Part shown: positions 1-9,360 of the stretch, piece after piece
Numbering within the stretch: position 1 is the stretch's first letter
How the letters are laid out: each line of letters opens with the position of its first letter
Assembly (NCBI GenBank): GCA_001953115.1
Contig: LSSL01000269.1
Coordinates: 1 to 15,000, forward strand
DNA length: 15,000 bases
Origin: Smittium mucronatum
Lineage: Eukaryota; Kickxellomycota; Harpellomycetes; Harpellales; Legeriomycetaceae
Reading direction: 5' to 3'
Translations under genes and position numbers: made by a program
The notes under the pieces: model-generated
The model's input: only the letters and a program-made list of their open reading frames with translations
What the model was told of the DNA's origin: nothing
The model's database searches: none

Positions 1-950
1 TGTGCTAAAAAAATAAAAGTATCACTCATAAATAGGATCAATTTTATAAAAATAACTCACAAAGAAAATCATTTCTTTGTAGTAAAAGCTAAGTAATTCC
101 CTTTCTAATCATCATGAAAAGGAGATAATAAAATTTTATGCAAAAATGATTGGATATGATTAGTCTCTAGTGTATTAGAAAGAATCCACTACGGCATATT
201 TGACTTTAAAATTCGGATTTGTGCTGAAAATTTTTGCATTAAGGTTTTGTATGTTTTGAATTCTACTCAATAGTGATGTGGAGGTTTATGATTTACAGGT
301 TTTTTCAATGCTGTCATACATACACGAATCCGTTATTTTTAGATTGTAAATTACTACAAAACCTCAAATTTCCAAGATGAATATTATTTATTAGCTATAG
401 CAACCGCAAATATATTGAAACGAAGCTTTTTAATTTTTTTAGAGCTAATTTTTCTAATTTTTTAATTTGATATGATTTTGTTCACAGAATATCATAAACT
501 CGCTTGGTTTAAATTCTGCGAATTTAAAGCAAGATTGGGTATATCGCTCGTATTCTATTTATTTACTTATTTCATCTTTCTGTTTTTTAAATGTTTTTCT
601 TATGGATTTAAATCTCTTAAATAAATTCCTTAAAAGTAGTTTAATGATTATTTTTAATAAATGGTTTTGGTAAAAATGATTTTAAATGGGCGGGGTGATT
701 TAAAAATACTTTTCTAAACCAGTTTTATTTTTTCAGCTCTGACTTTACAAAGATACATTCTGCGTAAAAAAAAAAAAAGCTCTAACTTTACTTTATATCG
801 AATCTTTTTTTTTTTTCACCCAAGTTACTAAATCTTTTTTTCAATTCTATTGAGAAATGTTGTAATTATGGATATTATAATTCTGGTCAAAGTACAGTTA
901 TTTGGTGGTTGGTAAATTAGTGCATATAGCGAGCTCAGCGTTTTAGCTGA
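1..950. other. AT-rich stretch without a recognisable gene
   Basis: No open frame with protein-like composition is seen on either strand. The sequence is AT-rich with homopolymer runs, notably an A run near 767-778 and T runs near 807-816. I see no RNA gene and no convincing terminal repeat here. Confidence 0.6.
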
Positions 951-956
951 TAGGAA

Positions 957-1004
957 ATTGGGTGGCATTTTTTACCGCTGTCACTGAAAGGATTATCTCC
1001 TTCA
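957..1004 (+). repeat. Diverged copy of the MITE-junction repeat at 1846-1892
   Basis: This 48-bp stretch aligns by eye with 1846-1892 at roughly three quarters identity. Both start ATTGGG(T/C)GG, run through a T tract and end in CTGAAAG, then TTAT or TTAA, then CTCCTTCA or CCCTTTCA. The shared piece looks like the right end of one TTAA-flanked element abutting the left end of another. Here the target would be TTAT (993-996), one base away from TTAA. It is probably an old, mutated copy. Confidence 0.55.
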
Positions 1005-1551
1005 TCATGCAAATTAATGTATTTGTCCGATTCATGCGTATTACTAAATTCGGTTGATTTACTTTTCTATCGAATAGTATAAGTATATTATTCGTTTAAT
1101 ATTTGCATTATTCTAAAGTGAAAATCGCTTTTTTACTTCAGCCCTATGGAGACTGATTATTACAGGTTCCAGAATCCCCCGTATCGACCACTCGCTATAA
1201 AATGACCACTTATCTTTGAAAAGAAAAAGAAGCGGGTATTAAATATTCATAATATGAGCTGAATGTCTACATGGGTGATTCTCTATGAAAACAGACATTT
1301 TACTATTAAATTTTTACTGCTTTCCTAATTTGGAAATATTCCACCAAGACAAGATAGTAAGTTACTGGGTAATCTGGGGTTCGAATTTCAAAAGAAACTT
1401 CTATTGGAAAAATTTTGAAAGCTTTTAAAACTACTATATTTTTCAAATTCTATTGGCTTGGTAATGATCAAAATTTATTATAGCCAATGGTTTACACAAT
1501 AAAAAAAGTCTGGTCTTGAAAAGAATTTCCCGTTTATATTGAATTAAAACG

Positions 1552-1583
1552 TGGGCCATATTCATCTTTTAGCCTTAAAAGGG
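1552..1583 (+). repeat. Right-end-like fragment of a TTAA-flanked element
   Basis: The stretch ends in AAAAGGG directly before TTAA (1584-1587) and carries GGGCCA and GCC blocks upstream. This arrangement recalls 2018-2048, which ends GGAAAGGG before TTAA. I read it as an isolated right end of the same kind of element. Its matching left end is not clear; the one after the TTAT at 993-996 is a candidate. Confidence 0.35.
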
Positions 1584-1725
1584 TTAATCGCCAATGCGCT
1601 CTACTTACATTATTTCGCCAATAAAAATGATAAAACCAGTAGAATGACAAAAAAATCCAAGATAAAGGCTAAGTAGAGTAGATATTGGTTATTTATGAGG
1701 AGTAATTCATTCAACTATGAATTAA

Positions 1726-1880
1726 CCTCCTTCAGGGCTTAAACGTGTACTGAGATATTATTTGTGATATCCAGAATTAACTAATAATAGAGAAAAAAAG
1801 AATCAATTATTTCTATGAATTTATTATACAATTGTTATGTCAAATATTGGGCGGTATTTTTTTCACTGGTGCTGAAAGTA
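1726..1880 (+). mobile_element. Putative 155-bp TTAA-flanked MITE
   Basis: The piece lies between TTAA at 1722-1725 and TTAA at 1881-1884. Its left end begins CCTCCTTCAGGGC. Its right end, read on the minus strand, begins TACTTTCAGC, so the ends share C-T-T-(T)-C-A-G but are imperfect. TTAA target duplications with CCC/CTTTCAG-like tips are the hallmark of piggyBac-superfamily elements. At this length it cannot encode a transposase and would be non-autonomous. It directly abuts the next element, sharing one TTAA. The assignment rests on the ends only. Confidence 0.4.
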
Positions 1881-1884
1881 TTAA

Positions 1885-2048
1885 CCCTTTCAGGGGCGAT
1901 GGTACTAAAAATGGCCTTCACTTTCCGCTCAATGTTATTATTAGTAAAATTTTATTTGTATACCATTGGGCTGATCATATTTTTGAACCAATTGGAATTG
2001 TAAATATACACTAATAGGGGCAAGGCCCAAATTTTGGCCCGGAAAGGG
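1885..2048 (+). mobile_element. Putative 164-bp piggyBac-like MITE with TTAA on both sides
   Basis: The element is bounded by TTAA at 1881-1884 and TTAA at 2049-2052. The left tip is CCCTTTCAGGGGC; the right tip on the minus strand is CCCTTTCCGGGCC, giving a near-perfect 13-bp terminal inverted repeat. The interior is AT-rich, non-coding and holds a near-palindrome (GGCCCAAATTTTGGCC, 2024-2039). Short length, TTAA targets and CCC tips fit a non-autonomous piggyBac-type element. No transposase source is present in the window. Short open frames that cross it from 1815 are incidental. Confidence 0.55.
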
Positions 2049-2121
2049 TTAAAGCATTAATATACGATTATTAGTGGTAAAAAATAGATGGGCTTTCCAG
2101 CAAGAGGTCTTTAATGTATCT

Positions 2122-2165
2122 CCAATAAATTTCCCAGATAATAAAAATAGGTAAACACAATTCTT
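2122..2165 (+). repeat. Dispersed repeat, copy 1
   Basis: This begins CCAATAAATTTCCCA and ends ACACAATTCTT. It matches 2330-2370 along its length, allowing a few gaps in the A-rich middle. The two copies are about 200 bp apart in the same orientation. Confidence 0.6.
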
Positions 2166-2321
2166 CATGGGGTATATCGGATGGTAGATATGACTCCAAT
2201 TTCCCTTAGGTACTCATCCCTTAGACCAATAGAGGAATTTATTAGCGCCGAGGATATCAGTCTTTTCTATAGCTTGCACATTATCTTTAACTTGTGTTTT
2301 ATACTAATAGTTTTTACATGC

Positions 2322-2370
2322 GTTACCTGCCAATAAATTTCCCATATATAAAAAAATAAATACAATTCTT
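2322..2370 (+). repeat. Dispersed repeat, copy 2
   Basis: From 2330 it matches copy 1 (CCAATAAATTTCCCA ... ACAATTCTT). Its first part, GTTACCTGCCAATAAATTTC, also matches the copy at 13157 with one inserted base. It therefore links all three copies and shows that the repeat extends further 5' than copy 1 retains. Confidence 0.6.
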
Positions 2371-3356
2371 TAGACGCTAGAGAAAAAATATTGGTCAAAA
2401 AGCATTACATTTTTGGTCTCTAGATTCTTTTCCCGTTCACAATCAAAGGGACTCTAAACTATTTGGAGAAATTTCTTATTTTAAGAGCAATACAAACAAA
2501 ACTAACAAATAATTGAAGGGATAAAGAGCCAACGTTAATAAATATATGAAAAATAAATTCTATTTTTTTTCTGACCCCAAAGAAATTTAAGGGATAATTC
2601 CAAGTAGATGAACCAATGGAAGGAAAATTTTCCTTTAAGTAATAGCAAATGTTTGTGTGGTCACTGTCTAATCCAAAAATTTAATTCAGCAAAATAATCC
2701 AATAATCGAAGTTTTGGAAATGAAAACGTAAACTTTAACTAACCTATAAATAACTAAGCTTTACTTTAGTCAAAAAACATTTTCTGGTTAGAACTGGATA
2801 GAACCCTTATAATACAGCAGCCAATTATTTGAGTTTAGTAATAGTTGTAAAGATGGATTTATAAAGTGTTTCATTGGGTGAAAAAAACTTTTATTGGATG
2901 ATATGTGAGTAAGGGTATCATTAATAATACATTGGCAAATAATACGAAATAAGTGTTTTCATTGAATGTGTTTACATATTCTCTCTTCAATGCGTCAATG
3001 GATAGTATAAAGCCCACTCTTATGCATTTTTGACAGCGAATAAAATTGATTTAAATGGGTTAAAAATATGGAATATTATGAATTTTTCTTGCCATCGTCG
3101 ACAAAAGAAGAATGTATGGACGTTAAAGATCAAGAGTAGCAAATGAAAATATAGGTGGGGCCATAGTATGGGATTTTTGATAAGAAAAAAGAGAGGAGAA
3201 AACCATCTGGCCAATAATGCCAAAAATCAGCTGTTTACAGTCAAAATGTAATTACGAGCTTATAACAGGGACGTTGCCAAAAAAAATTTTCAAAGCTATC
3301 CAGTCTGTTTGGCTGAATTATCTGAAAGCCGCACAGAGATTAAGATCACGTCAGGA
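2371..3356. other. AT-rich intergenic stretch upstream of Ran
   Basis: No coding signal or RNA gene is recognised. A 67-codon minus-strand frame at 3020-3223 has no known motif and a low-complexity, Phe/Ile-rich composition, so I do not call it. Confidence 0.55.
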
Positions 3357-3386
3357 ATGACAATCCTCATTTTTTTCCTCATCTAA
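3357..3386 (+). promoter_or_regulatory. Possible 9-codon upstream ORF before Ran
   Basis: ATG ACA ATC CTC follows a CACGTCA motif (3348-3354) and ends at TAA. It would encode nine residues. It matters only if transcription starts upstream of it, which the TATA-like site at 3412 argues against. No other ATG lies between this frame and the Ran start. Confidence 0.2.
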
Positions 3387-3411
3387 ACAAAGCATAGCAA
3401 CTTTGATTTGG

Positions 3412-3419
3412 TTTAAATA
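3412..3419 (+). promoter_or_regulatory. TATA-like element of the Ran promoter
   Basis: TTTAAATA lies about 120 bp before the Ran ATG. It is followed by a pyrimidine-rich leader (3436-3515). The spacing is plausible for a core promoter, but in DNA this AT-rich such a match is weak evidence on its own. Confidence 0.3.
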
Positions 3420-3531
3420 GCCCTTCTAGCTTCAAAACTTTGGTCTTTTTTGTTATTTCCTTTACTACATTTTGCTTTACCTGTCTCGGAAAGTTTGCAT
3501 TTTTCATTCCTTTTAAGAGTTAAAGTTTTAG

Positions 3532-4294
<763 letters not shown>

Positions 4295-4388
4295 AATGTT
4301 TAACTTCCTTCCTATATAGCTTATACCCTCGTATCCTTATAATAAGACTGTTATCAATTTAAATCAAGCTTTTTTTCTGGCATATTTA

Positions 4389-4394
4389 AATAAA
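4389..4394 (+). terminator. Probable poly(A) signal of Ran
   Basis: AATAAA lies 95 nt after the TAA stop of Ran, a normal distance for a 3' UTR. It overlaps the start of an 18-bp palindrome (4392-4409) and is followed by T-rich sequence. Confidence 0.5.
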
Positions 4395-4409
4395 TGTCTA
4401 TAGACATTT
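4392..4409. repeat. 18-bp perfect palindrome
   Basis: AAATGTCTA is followed immediately by its reverse complement TAGACATTT. It begins within the putative Ran poly(A) signal and could form a 9-bp hairpin or bind a dimeric protein. Confidence 0.8.
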
Positions 4410-4573
4410 CTATTATTCATTTATTTCCTATTACTAGATCCTAATTCTCTTTTATGAGGATTCTTTTCTCTTTATTAGAGGTTCCATTTGCCAAAATTTA
4501 TTGGTTTGCGGCCCACACCGCGTTTTATTCGCCTTCCAAGCTATTCGATGGTCTCTAGATGTTCTTGTGGTTT

Positions 4574-4591
4574 GGTTCCGAATTCGGAACC
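4574..4591. repeat. 18-bp perfect palindrome, G+C-rich for its surroundings
   Basis: GGTTCCGAA is followed by its reverse complement TTCGGAACC, then TTTT. It closes a stretch from about 4500 that is richer in G+C than its surroundings. A stable hairpin plus T run is possible, but no transcript is known to end here. Confidence 0.8.
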
Positions 4592-4783
4592 TTTTAATTA
4601 AAAATTCGATAAATATATTAATATGTATATTTTATTTAAACCTTAAACTTTGGTATGGGTATTAAGCTTTGACTAGTTAATGCCAAATTGAGGGCTATTT
4701 ATAAACTATTAAAATATTTTCATTTACATTAGTCATAACTCTAACCAGTGCTAATATATTCATGTTTTCAAAAGTGAGAATTC

Positions 4784-4799
4784 TGTTCATTTATGAACA
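4784..4799. repeat. 16-bp inverted repeat, TT centre
   Basis: TGTTCAT, TT, ATGAACA: seven-base perfect arms with a two-base centre. Confidence 0.75.
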
Positions 4800-4901
4800 C
4801 ACCACAAAATTTTATTTTACTTTGCATTGAAAAAAACATAATGAAAAAAGAATATAAAGCTTTATATAATGTTAGATTTATCCTAGATACAGTAAAACTT
4901 C

Positions 4902-4919
4902 CAATCAGGTTCCTGATTG
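4902..4919. repeat. 18-bp inverted repeat, TT centre
   Basis: CAATCAGG, TT, CCTGATTG: eight-base perfect arms with a two-base centre, the same TT-centred design as 4784-4799. Confidence 0.8.
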
Positions 4920-4958
4920 TGCGTTTGAATGGATAATATAATAATCAGAAATGGATGA

Positions 4959-4970
4959 CCCCCCCCCTCC
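4959..4970 (+). repeat. C9 tract
   Basis: Nine C followed by TCC. In frame it would read as a proline run after Met-Asp-Asp. Comparable tracts at 7175 and 8985 fall inside the decayed retroelement; this one lies outside any element I can recognise. Confidence 0.6.
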
Positions 4971-6556
4971 ACCTTTAATTGATTCTTATCAACTGAGTCT
5001 CTAGTGGCTACATATGATCACTAACTAAATATTCTTTTTTAAAAACTATATATCATTAAAAGATATTTCCGTTTAGAACATATAGTATAAGTATTGGTTA
5101 AAATGAGATTTTTCTATAGCTTAACATTGATCAAACTAAACTTGTAACAATAATCCACCTTATTATGATATATATCTGGTTTTGGAGCTCTAAGTACTCG
5201 TGTAAAAAAAAAAAAGTAACTCTAATTATTTTAAAATTCCCAATTCCTCCTTTATAAAAAAGAATTCCCTCTTTTAAATGTTCTCATTTTTTCAACTCTG
5301 CCTCAAATCGAAACTTTTTTTTACATATATGTTTAATATCATTAAAATGAAGTTTGGGACTTGGTTGCTCGAAAATCTAATGGGTTGGAACATTTTTCAC
5401 CTTTAAGAAATGTTTGAATATAACAAAATACTAGCGGCCGATTTGTTTTATCTGAGTTTTAGGACTTTGTTAGCTAACAGTGATTTTGAGAAACTGAAAC
5501 ACAGATTAATCTCTCTGGAAATTTAGTTTTAAAGTTGATAACCTGGTAAAAAACTCGCTTCATAATCATTGTATCGAAAAATATTTAAAAATGTGTTTTA
5601 TATACAAAAAACAATATATATAACAACAATAAGCGTTTTGCTTATTACTAAAATTCACCGCGAGATGAAGATTTTAAAGGAAAAAATACTTTTTTTTATG
5701 TCATTTTCAATGAATATATATCTATTTCTATATAATTGGAGCAACATCCTTAATTTGGGGTTCTCAGCCTCCAAGCTGGTAGATATTCATATTCCTTCAA
5801 GTTAAAATAATCATTTAATAAGCTACTGAAATATTAAAGTTAGGAAAAACAACTAACCACTTTTAGAAAACCAACAATTCTATTTCCAATAAAAATATTT
5901 GGTTTAGACTCTTTTCTTCTCAGAGAGAGGGAGGGGCGATATTTGAGATTGTTAAACTACATCAAATTTTGAATTGAAAAAGTTAACTACAACATTTTTA
6001 TACTACAGCTATTGGATAGTTGATCAATGTTTCCAAAACCTTAATTAACTGGCACTAGTATTTTCTATTTCCCCTACGGGTTTAACCTTTTTTGTATTTT
6101 TTTATTACTTTAAAGAGTTTAAATTATCATAGTTATAAGAGGCAGATGACGTATCTTCATTATAGCTCTATTTTTCTGGCTTATATTTCTTATATTATTA
6201 GAATTTAGAATTTAAATTTGAATCTGTGTGGGGCAGATAAAAAATCTTACATATTTTTGTATGAAATCACCTGCAATAAAGTTAAAAAAAATATAGCACA
6301 TAAATTAGTTATTATAGGACATTTAATGGATTCATATAAAGACTTAATCACCTTAATTAGTTGATTCTAAACTTGTTAGAAACAAAAAAAAAAATCAATA
6401 AATTCCAAGGTATGAAGTATCCGAAACCTTACCACCTTTTCTTCCGCAAATAATTCTGCCAGATAAGAGGATTAAATATTATCTTGAAATAGTTTAAGAC
6501 TTTGCTACAAAGATGCCCACATAAGCACATATTTCAGATATTTTTAGTGATTTTAG

Positions 6557-7400
6557 GTAGCTGGAAGTCAAGATATGACATTTAGTCGTGATGGATATTT
6601 GGCGTTTCTTGCTCCGGAGGACCTGTATATTTCCGTAAACTCGCCTGCAACAGAACTGAGCGTTTACCGAAGTGTATATTCTCATTCCGATCATTTAATA
6701 TTGCACTTTCAAAACAATTCCGACAGAAGAAGAAAAGAGGGTTTTTATTTACTCGTTCCCAAGGGTAATTAAGTTAATCTATAACTCACCTACAGTGAAG
6801 AAAGTCAACTCGGCACTGTATGCAATACGTATTTCACTGGCACAGAAAACCCTTCCTTCTAATTATTTCTTCTGAAAAAGACTCCATTCTTACCCATCAA
6901 TGAGCATGGGAGACCCGGTAATTGACATATCGATCTCTGTAAGATACATCGCAAGAAATTGGACCTTCTTGGAATCACAAATAAGACTAGAAAATTAAAC
7001 AACGGGTGAAATTCACTGGAAATCCAGAGTATATAGTGGAGATAAACTTCTTATCTTTGATGGATTCCGGTATTTTTTAATTCTAATAAGCAACAAACAA
7101 ACCAGTGAAACTGGTGATTTTTAAAAAACCACTTCTATCGCACCAACATGGCAATACGCAATGATTTCCTACAACCCCCCCCCGTATATGCAAATTGACG
7201 AGACTGTACCCGAATATACACCGAGGTCATCTATAATTATTAATTTTTTCGGGGAGGGGGGGTTACGGATAAAAGAGCTCTTAAGCCTGTAACCACCCCT
7301 CAATATTCAAGAAAGCCTTAGTGAGGCTAGCGGTGGCCAATTTATCAATAATATCGTATAGAGCTAGCTCCTAAAATTCTTTCAAGTAATCGGAACCAAA
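6557..7400 (+). pseudogene. Gag-like or pre-RT part of the retroelement (unidentified)
   Basis: Two overlapping low-stop readings occur. One frame runs from 6557 to 6769 without a stop. The second runs from 6699 to about 7358, about 220 codons, with only four stops (TGA 6873, TAA 6996, TAA 7122, TAA 7290), far fewer than such AT-rich DNA gives by chance. It then leads into a segment reading GGQFINNIV and LLKFFQVIGTKK (7332-7403), just before the RT. Position in front of the RT suggests gag plus linker, but no gag motif is recognised. The C9 tract (7175-7183) reads as Pro-Pro-Pro and the G-rich tract (7251-7262) as Gly-Glu-Gly-Gly in this frame. Where gag would start is unknown. Confidence 0.5.
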
Positions 7401-8430
7401 AAATAAGGGTTTGGAGGAGAGTTGAAAAATATTTAAAGGGGTTTAAGATGAAGCATGCACGTACATCTGTGATTATATGGCCTATGAAACTACAAATTTA
7501 TCCAAGAGGATAAATGAGAAACCCAAGCCAAGACTCTCACAAGACCCTGGAAGAGGAGTTTGAATCACTGTTTTCAAAGAAGGGAATAAGGTATTTAGAA
7601 GATTAGAGTTGGAGTCTTGTCAGAAATGCATTCTGTATCCCAAAGAAGATCAAATACTCGGTTGCAGCTCTGGAACTAAGAAAGCTTTTAAAACATTAGA
7701 GGGATGGAAATTCAATGTGGAATATATTCAGCCGATTTGAAAACTGATCCAAGGAAAGAATAAATGACTTTTTCGATCTGAAATACGATATTGTGTAAAT
7801 AGCTTTAAAATATTATTTTAGAAAATGCCTGCGATTCTGTCGTGATAGAAGAGGATATAAATTTCTAGTCTTCCATTTTTGTCTATTTCATAGCCTACTC
7901 ACATTCACAAAGACTATTAGATTATTTTTTAGTTGGAGTGAGATGAAGGCTACTAGAGTTTAAAATATCTGTGAATCCTTCATATAATCGGATGATCAAA
8001 GAAGGTGTGCCCAAAGCACACTTGAATACTGAGGATAAATTAGAGAGTCTGGTATGCCTGAAAAACTCGAAAAAATCAGAATTGAATACTGAAGAAACTA
8101 TATCTTACTTGATAATTAGTATATACATTGGGGAGATTACGCTGAATGACCATTCTCAAAGTCATGTTACCTACTCTGGAAGACTTTTCTCGGATTGAAA
8201 TATAACACTCAGAACCCTGGAAGGAACAATTTTGAAAGCATGATGGATTTATTTTGCTCTGCTATCGGGTATCTTGATGCTGAAACCACTATTGGGGCTT
8301 AATATCGGGTGGCTAGAAAGCTCATATCATTAGACATTAATAGTGAAATAGAAGGTGCAAAAGCTGTATAGTTTAATTTTCTGAAAATATCACTTATATT
8401 ACTGAAAAGGATTACCATTATTACCTTAAA
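7400..8430 (+). pseudogene. Degenerate reverse transcriptase of a DIRS-like element
   Basis: Frame 2 (positions equal to 2 modulo 3) carries the palm and fingers in order: LEEEFESLFSKKGI pre-RT (7547-7588), FCIPKK with ELRKL (7631-7687), MWNIFSRFEN (7715-7744), motif A DFFDLKYDI (7766-7792, Asp codon 7775), FRKCLRF and GYKFLVF (7817-7873), then the LPFGLS-APxxFTK region as CLFHSLLTFTKTIR (7880-7921). Motif C should be YLDD; here the shifted frame reads KYL, stop, ILHIIG (7963-7992), so one Asp codon is lost and the other is a stop. LESLVCLKNSKKSEL and TISYL (8043-8111) follow in another frame, then FLGLKYN (8186-8206) and the thumb-like LFCSAIGYLD (8249-8278). At least three frame changes and more than ten stops make it inactive. 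Confidence 0.85.
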
Positions 8431-8432
8431 TT

Positions 8433-8754
8433 CCAGAGATATAAGTATTTACTGATACAAATGATTAGGAGCGAGTGATTGTCTTGGATGTCATCATCTA
8501 TTACGTATCGTGGAGAAAAACATATTAGCACTCAAAATTAACCTCAGCGATATACTTTCTTTCTAATTTACACTTGGCTTGAGGTAATTAATAGGATTTT
8601 AAGCTCATCATTTTATAAAATACCTTAATTCCCGCATATTTAATGAATTTTGGGGGTAAAGTGTGTTGAACTGTTGAATATTTCAGGAATAATATGGATA
8701 TCCTGTATCAATGCAAATACAAAAAATTAAAGTGGCATACACGGCATAAATACT
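8433..8754 (+). pseudogene. Degenerate DIRS/Ngaro-type RNase H
   Basis: In order: PEI, stop, VFTDTND (8433-8465), matching the first catalytic-Asp block (family form: P.l.i.TDAS); then YFLSNLHLA (8553-8579); then NTLIPAYLMNFGGKV (8619-8663), matching DNTT.vAYiNKqGG, the signature of RNase H in tyrosine-recombinase retrotransposons. After a +1 shift come IIWISC (8689-8706; family IW..C) and GIHGIN (8734-8751), where HIPG is expected. The TDAS-like Asp survives, but the second block has a TAA where Asp is expected. This domain normally removes the RNA strand during reverse transcription; here it is a relic. Confidence 0.8.
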
Positions 8755-8874
8755 TAATTTAGAGGACTCAAGCAGTTTTCTGAAAGCTCAGAACGGATTT
8801 TCACTCCCTTCAAAAACATTCTCTGATCCAGAGTCCAGATATTGATATTATGAAATAGATCTCTTTGCATCAAG

Positions 8875-8898
8875 AATAAATAAATAAATAAATAAATA
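8875..8898 (+). repeat. (AATA)6 microsatellite inside the pol remnant
   Basis: Six perfect AATA units follow directly on the codons for DLFASRI. The run probably grew from the AAT-AAA codons for Asn-Lys after the element died, since it introduces a stop (TAA 8885). Confidence 0.85.
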
Positions 8899-8984
8899 CA
8901 AATATGATACATTTGGTTCCTGGAAATCAAGGTGGTGGGACATAATTTTTTAATATAAATCTGTTTGAATTGAAGTAACCCGGA

Positions 8985-9003
8985 CCCCCCCCCCTCTCCC
9001 CCC
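8985..9003 (+). repeat. C10-TCT-C6 tract
   Basis: A cytosine-rich run in otherwise AT-rich DNA. It falls on the Pro-Pro-Pro codons of the pol remnant. The complementary strand is a run of G that could form unusual structure. Confidence 0.8.
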
Positions 9004-9360
9004 GAAAATTAACAACACTGTTCATAAAAAAGGCACAGTAGAAATTTATTTTGATTACAATAGTATAATTTACGTGAGCACCTATCATAAGGCTAACTTA
9101 TATTCAACAATTCTCTATAGCACATACTAAATTTATCCAGCAATCTAGTCAGTTCTGTATCCAACAAAGCGCTAAATTCACATTGCAGAAGAATAATATC
9201 TGGGTGATGATATCTTGTGGAATCAGTGGAGCGCGATAAAATCTAAGATTTATCCGAGACCTAAATGGTACTTTTATTGTTCAATTAGAGGTTATTAATA
9301 AGAATATATACTATATAACCAACTTAAGTTAAATATAAAGACTGAAATAATACTAGAAAT

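Larger units (their letters stand above)
4410..6556. other. Gene-free AT-rich stretch with scattered palindromes
   Basis: I recognise no gene. A 78-codon + frame at 5569-5805 is Ile/Tyr/Phe-rich with no motif. A minus-strand frame through 4480-4594 contains a TAG and is too short to judge. The visible structure is the set of inverted repeats listed separately, a C tract at 4959 and a purine run (GAGAGAGGGAGGGG) at about 5923-5936. Confidence 0.5.
8750..9080 (+). pseudogene. DLFASR block, methyltransferase-like region of the pol remnant
   Basis: Frame 2 reads DSSSFLKAQNGFSL (8765-8806) and then IDLFASRINK (8855-8884), a hallmark sequence downstream of RNase H in DIRS-like pol proteins (family form: dlFASRlN.qlp.y.SW). 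SWKSRWWDIIF (8918-8950) follows beyond a short microsatellite. In another frame, PGPPPLSPRKL (8979-9011) and KKAQ, stop, KFILIT (9027-9059) match the family's PPwsLI.rvL then iLI.P.Wp. Some authors treat this block as a Dam-like methyltransferase, where PPP would sit at the NPPY position; I state that role with caution. Stops at 8843, 8885 and 9039 and one frame change disable it. Confidence 0.7.

Noticed and set aside
1370..1395. GGGGTTCGAATTTC, like a tRNA T-arm
   Set aside because: The bases flanking TTCGAAT do not pair (TGGGG against TTCAA), and no cloverleaf or A-box can be drawn upstream.
1815..2014. Two overlapping + frames of about 60 codons
   Set aside because: They cross the junction of two MITE-like elements and have hydrophobic low-complexity content.
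4480..4594. Minus-strand reading with HLETIE, stop, LGRRIKRGVGRKPINF
   Set aside because: Only about 40 codons with a stop inside and no recognised family; kept only as a G+C-richer patch.
5569..5805. 78-codon + frame
   Set aside because: Starts at a non-ATG codon, Ile/Tyr/Phe-rich, as expected for chance frames in AT-rich DNA.
6494..6694. Minus-strand frame of 66 codons
   Set aside because: Antisense to the gag-like remnant, with no motif.
6557..6769. Open frame with DMTFSRDGYLAFLAPEDLYI, reminiscent of a WD40 blade
   Set aside because: Only one blade-like stretch, no repeats, and it sits where gag of the retroelement is expected.
7447..7818. Low-stop frame with three TGA codons, which first suggested a UGA=Trp code or an unrelated protein
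   Set aside because: The neighbouring frame carries ordered RT motifs (FCIPKK, DFFDLK, FTKTIR), so this is a shadow. Ran also ends normally at TAA and needs no altered code.
7971..8198. 75-codon + frame as a separate gene
   Set aside because: Its middle (LESLVCLKNSKKSEL, TISYL) fits the RT after motif C; it is one segment of the shifted pol remnant and starts at GTG.
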